From the NCBI RefSeq assembly GCF_022682495.2, contig NC_071389.1:175584056-175648055 (forward strand): a stretch of 64,000 bases of DNA. Direction: 5' to 3'. The position numbers were made by a program, and so were the translations under genes. The notes under the pieces were generated by a model. It was not told the origin of the DNA. It saw nothing but the letters and a program-made list of their open reading frames with translations, and ran no database searches. This DNA comes from Desmodus rotundus (taxonomy: Eukaryota; Chordata; Mammalia; Chiroptera; Phyllostomidae). Of the stretch, positions 59,616 to 64,000 are shown piece after piece. Numbering within the stretch: position 1 is the first letter of the stretch; the number at the start of each line of letters is the position of its first letter.

Positions 59616-59732
59616 AAACTCAGCTTTTAAAATGCCTGTATTTATTTTTGAGGAGGCAAACGGATAATATATGTAAAAACTGCTTCAAGTACTTTATCAG
59701 GAAAAAAAAAAACATGATTCAAGCCATATTAA

Positions 59733-59891
59733 CTGTTTTCTTTTTTTAATAGAGAGAAACATTGACTTGTTGTTCCACTTCCTGATGCATTCATTGGTTG
59801 ATTCTTGTAGGTGCCCTGACTGGGCATCTAATCCCCAACCTTGGTGTATGGGGACTACGCTCTAACCAACTGAGCTATACCCTGCCAGAGC
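59733..59891 (-). mobile_element. VES-related SINE
   Basis: Reverse copy with CTGATGCATTCATTGGTTGA core and CTCTAACCAACTGAGCTATA head. Duplications CAAGCCATATTAA (59720-59732) and CAAACCACATTAA (59892-59904), 11 of 13 identical. Confidence 0.92.
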
Positions 59892-61279
59892 CAAACCACA
59901 TTAATTCTTCAAAAATATAAGCGACTCCCTGAAATGGCTCAAATCTATTCATTAAAAAGCTAGAGGCTGGTAAACTGGGAAAGATTCAAACAGAACAAAC
60001 ATTACTATAGCACTGGAATGTGCCTAGGGTTAATGGGGAAAGAAACAGCCAAAACATTTAGACCTGCCTGATGAACAGCTTCTGATATTCAGGAAGCAGA
60101 TTCTTTTGGAAGTCTGTTCCACAAAGATTTAAATTATGTAATACACCCTCAAATATTCTAATCATTATCCAACCTAAGTTATCACTGATAATCCTTTCCT
60201 TACTCTCCTTTCTCATTATGCCATCCCCCAAACCAGGTGTAAAGGGTTTTGGATCTTAAAATATTGCATATAATACCATTATACTTACCATATTTCATTA
60301 CCTATATCTTTATATATGAGTTTCTAAAGGACAGAAATCACATCATTTCCCATTCACTTTATTAGCATGGAACACAGTATTTATTTGCCCGATAGATGGT
60401 GCATTGAAACATTCCCAGTATGTTCATTTCTACCACAAAAATCTCAGAAAATTCTACATCTCTTAGAACCTTCACTTTTAAGATCTCAACTCATATTCTA
60501 GGAAGAAGTCAACTGATTAAGTTAACTAACTTTTTAGTCTTGGCCTAAAAACTTCTGGACTTCAAAACCCAAGATGGAAAAAAGTGTTTTGTAGAACATT
60601 TTTTGGTATTTAGTGTTTTTATAGTTATTACATAGAAGCTAATATGTGGTTAGAAGAGTTGAACTCTAGACTATTATGGAATGTAAGTATATTTACCATT
60701 AAATTTTTAATATTATTAAAAACTATATGGCTCAACTATATAATATTATAGGTTATAAGAAATTTGTTTTAGATAGGGTGAGTCATAATAAACCCAGCCA
60801 TTGTTTATTTGTAAAAGCAAACATATTTGGAAGGTATTTCCAATGTTAGTTAAACATTTCTATGATTACCCAATGCTTTAGCTCTTTCTAAATAAAACTA
60901 GCACTTTTCACATATTTTTTTCATTTGATGACTCTTATAATGACCATGTAAAATAACAGCCCTATAACCTCAAATTTTTATGATCAGAAAATATAATCAT
61001 ATGCCCAGGGTCACACAAATAGCAATGAAAAAGAAGAGAAGATTACTATACTATTTTTTTATAATCAATTACTATACTTTTTTATATATCATATATCACA
61101 CTATTAGAAAAATTTCCATATGTTGAAAATTCCATAGACCCTAAATAAAAGGTCTCATAAATAAAAGGTCTCATAATAAAAGGTTGTGTTGGGTAGGAAG
61201 TTAATACACTTTTCATTTATTTAATTAACTACTTTAATTATGCAAGTTATTATCAATATTATATACATATTAAAGGAGA

Positions 61280-62830
61280 AAAAGAATGTTAGAGGGATAT
61301 GAAGATGGTAAAATGAAAAACACCTACTCTCACTCCCTCAAATCCCATTAAAATTACAGTAAAGATATCTATTTGAAGCATAAGTCCTCAAGAACAGGGA
61401 GAAAAATAAAAGAGACAATAGCTAGAAAGATTTTGGAAGCTGGGAGAGAAGCAGAACCATTGATAACTAACTTAGCAGTTCCTACAACACCATATTCCAA
61501 GCTGCACTGGGGACAAGTTAAAATGAACCCATTTGATTCACATGGGAGCAACTTCAAAAAATATAGGAACTAGATGAACTAGGTACCTTTGGAAACTGGG
61601 GTGAAGGGAGCAAATAGTAGGATTGTGTGACTAAAAAAGGGAGTATTAGTGAAAGCTGTTTTGGTGTAGCAGTAAGACACCCTAAATGCCCTTATCACCT
61701 TCCACTGAATACACGTTCTTCCCAATTCTGGCAAAAGTCTGAAAACAACATCTACAGTTAAAAATGAAGGCAACATACACCAACAAGAGAGGATTGTCTG
61801 CTGCATGGAGAGACCCCTAATCCTCTTGCTCCATTAATCTCCCAGAATGCTGGCAATCATACCTTAAGTCTCTATGTATGAACATTAAAGACTATTCTTT
61901 GGTTGTATCTAATAAATCTAAGATACAAACCTTAAGATCCTAGGAGCTCTCCAAAAAAACAGCGCAACAAGATCAGCCTATAGTGAAGTTCAAAATTGAC
62001 AAGTTTAAATATTCTATTTAAATATTCTAATCATGTTTTAATCTTCCACAACATGTTTTATAGTCAAAGAAGAAAAAGACAACTAAGAAAAAAAGTCTAA
62101 TATGAAAGACAAAGACTAAAAAAATGAATAAAAATAAATTAAATTTAATTTAAAAACACAAAGCAGTAGACTACGCAGGAAAACTTCAAAAAACAGTAAT
62201 ATCAACAAATAAGAAAAGATGTAGCATTCATACGTCAAGAATAGAAAACTATGGGCAAGGAATTAAAAAACATAAATTAAGAACATAATAGAAAAAAATG
62301 AAAAACTCAATAGAAGAACTTAAGGATAAAACTGAAGAAATCTAACTGACCAAAAAGAGAAAGTCGTAAATGAGAAAAGATAGAAGAAAAGTGGAGGACC
62401 CAACCAAAAACTTGCATTGGCATGACAGAATGGCAGAAGAAATATATCACCAATGAAATCATTTAAGAAGAATTTTCAGACAAGAACTACCAAACTGAAA
62501 GGACCTGATGAATGCCAGTCAATGATAAACTTTCAGAGTACTGGAGACTAATAACAGATTCTACAAGCTTCTACTGAGGATGTCAGAAGAAAGAATGGCT
62601 TCATATTTCTCAGTAGTAAGAGAAGCAAGAAAATAATGAAACAGTACCTTTAATGTTCTAAAGAAGTTATTTCTAACCTAGATTTCTATACCTAGCCAAA
62701 CTATCAATCAGGCATAAAAATATAGGATAATTTTCAAACACACATAGTATCAAAAAATATACCTCCCATATACTTTTCCTCAAAAAGTTACTAGACAATA
62801 TGGTCCCCTTCCCCTAAAGACAGAAGTAGT
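61280..62830 (+). repeat. HAL1/L1M-type LINE (old)
   Basis: Text such as GGACAAGTTAAAATGAACCC, CAGAATGCTGGCAATCATAC, AATTTTCAGACAAGAACTAC and TAACCTAGATTTCTATACCT follows HAL1/L1 5' and ORF1-like order, with no intact frame. Confidence 0.6.
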
Positions 62831-63375
62831 AAATAAAAAGACATGACACATTAAAAAAAAGGGGGGAGGGGGTTGCACAGAAGAGGAGTAAGAGTAAAGG
62901 AAATCCCTAGAATGGTGAATAAAATTCTAAGGATGACAGTGGTATACCAGATGTAGAGAGCAACTAGGCTAGGCTGGAGCAATGAGATTCAAGAAATAAA
63001 ATGAAGTCAAGATCCTTGCTGCCACTATAACTAAGTAATGTTTCCTTTAAATAAACATCAAAGGACCTTTAGTAAAGGACTGTACCACATCATCTACACT
63101 ACTATTATATGTAAAAGACTTATGGCTATAAAATTGACATTACATTTATGAATCAACATCTGTCAAAACTGTATCAAGAGAATGGGTCAAGATTTCCATG
63201 ATTCTGTTAGTCAGGTGCAGACAATTTTGTGTCCAGTAGATTATCTAACCCTAAATCAGTAAAACAAGAATTACCTAGGATTAAATGAACTGAATTGTGG
63301 TTAATATTTTATCTTTAATGGTAATATAGGGAAGTACTTTCTTTATAATCTTACTTTAATCCTCAATTAAAATAC

Positions 63376-63886
63376 CAGGTCTGTCTGGAAAAAGTCCAGC
63401 CATTGTTAATATGAGAACAGTTTGCACAACATTGATGTAACCTGGCAACTAAGGAGAGTGGACTGGAACACCATGTGTAAACAATGACAACTTCACTGTA
63501 CTAGTCAATGCAGCTATGGGCAACTGGTGATAGGAAGCTTCATCATGACCCGCTCATGGATCACCTCTCTGCAGTCTTTTAATGAAACATCAAATCACCC
63601 AGGTGACTCAGATCCCCTACATCCCAGATTTGGTGCCCTGAAATTTCTGGCTTTTCCCAAAACTAAAATCACCTTTAAAAGGGAGGAGATTTCAGACCCT
63701 CAAAGAGATTCAGGAAAATACGGTAGGGCGGCTGATGGCAATTGGGAGAACTGTGTGAGGTCCCAAGGTGACTACTTTAAAGAGGACTGAGGTGTCATTT
63801 TCCTATGTACAATGTTTCATATATCTTCTTCAATAAATGTCTCTATTTTTCATATTGCATGGCTGGATACCTTCTGGAAAGATCTC
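63376..63886 (+). mobile_element. Deleted mariner with transposase C-terminal remnant
   Basis: About 510 bp. The left end CAGGTCTGTCTGGAAAAAGT and the right end, in reverse, GATCTTTCCAGAAGGTATCC both lead into CCAGCCAT, so they form an inverted terminal repeat. Between about 63590 and 63790 a frame reads like the end of a mariner transposase: LKFLAFPKTKITFKREEISD, then ENCVRSQGDYFKED and a stop (family motif FLFPKLK...C..GGDYFEG). The N-terminal DNA-binding part and most of the DD34D catalytic region are deleted, so the copy is inactive. Confidence 0.8.
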
Positions 63887-64000
63887 ATATACTTTGTATA
63901 AATAGTAATTTAAATAATATCTTGATTTCATACACTCAGAATTCTAGAAGATATCCTATGAAAGATCTTATAAGATTTTTCAATTAACATAGGTTACGTT

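Larger units (their letters stand above)
30417..64000 (-). other. ATF7IP: ATF7IP 5' intron / upstream region, no protein gene seen
   Basis: 33.6 kb upstream of the start-codon exon with no conserved open frame. In other mammals the first ATF7IP exon is non-coding and tens of kilobases away, so this is best read as first intron plus possible alternative promoters. Stretches where I see nothing specific beyond AT-rich sequence are 32200-33700, 36300-38190, 40070-40990, 41115-43400, 48600-51300, 53350-55250, 55810-58240 and 59900-61270. Confidence 0.75.

Overview
The window is an intron-rich, AT-rich piece of mammalian nuclear DNA, almost certainly from a bat. The bat call rests on many tRNA-derived SINEs of the VES type (GCCCTGG...GGCTCAGT head, RNA polymerase III A and B boxes, GGGCACATGCCTGGGTTGC core, CT-rich 3' part, (AAATA)n tail). 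It is supported by L1 copies whose 5' end begins GGGGGGTCCAGCCAAGATGG, and by Tc1/mariner and hAT miniatures. The exact species or family cannot be read from this.

One protein-coding gene is present: the 5' half of ATF7IP (MCAF1/AM), on the minus strand. Five coding exons can be placed to the base: 28771-30409 (start codon, residues 1-546), 21614-21691, 19909-20054, 18306-18443 and 10930-10995 (ending at residue 689). Phases join without a break (phase 1, 1, 0, 0, 0) and the splice sites follow GT-AG. The remaining exons lie beyond position 1. The exons here encode the acidic N-terminus with a 5-residue repeat array, the basic nuclear-localisation stretch, and the coiled coil that in studied mammals binds SETDB1. 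The product stabilises SETDB1 and supports H3K9me3 silencing, including HUSH-dependent silencing of L1.

30417-64000 is the 5' intron or upstream region of ATF7IP. It holds no recognisable protein gene. It carries repeats, a set of diverged CCAAT-containing segments at 34.2-40.1 kb that look like duplicated promoters, and a candidate non-coding exon at about 58.25-58.39 kb with a strong minus-strand splice donor.

The rest is a fossil record of transposition. An old L1/HAL1 array fills about 1.8-8.1 kb and contains nested insertions. There are two internally deleted young L1s (6591-7120, and 12670-14491, which has ORF1 but no ORF2). Two very short 5'-truncated L1 insertions have exact target-site duplications and a third is probable. 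Three mariner-type elements, three hAT-type elements, two or three LTRs, eleven VES SINEs, and MIR/L2 fragments complete the list. No new gene system was found; the most useful leads are regulatory (duplicated promoter-like segments, microsatellite splice tract, tandem acceptor) and the non-autonomous L1 forms.
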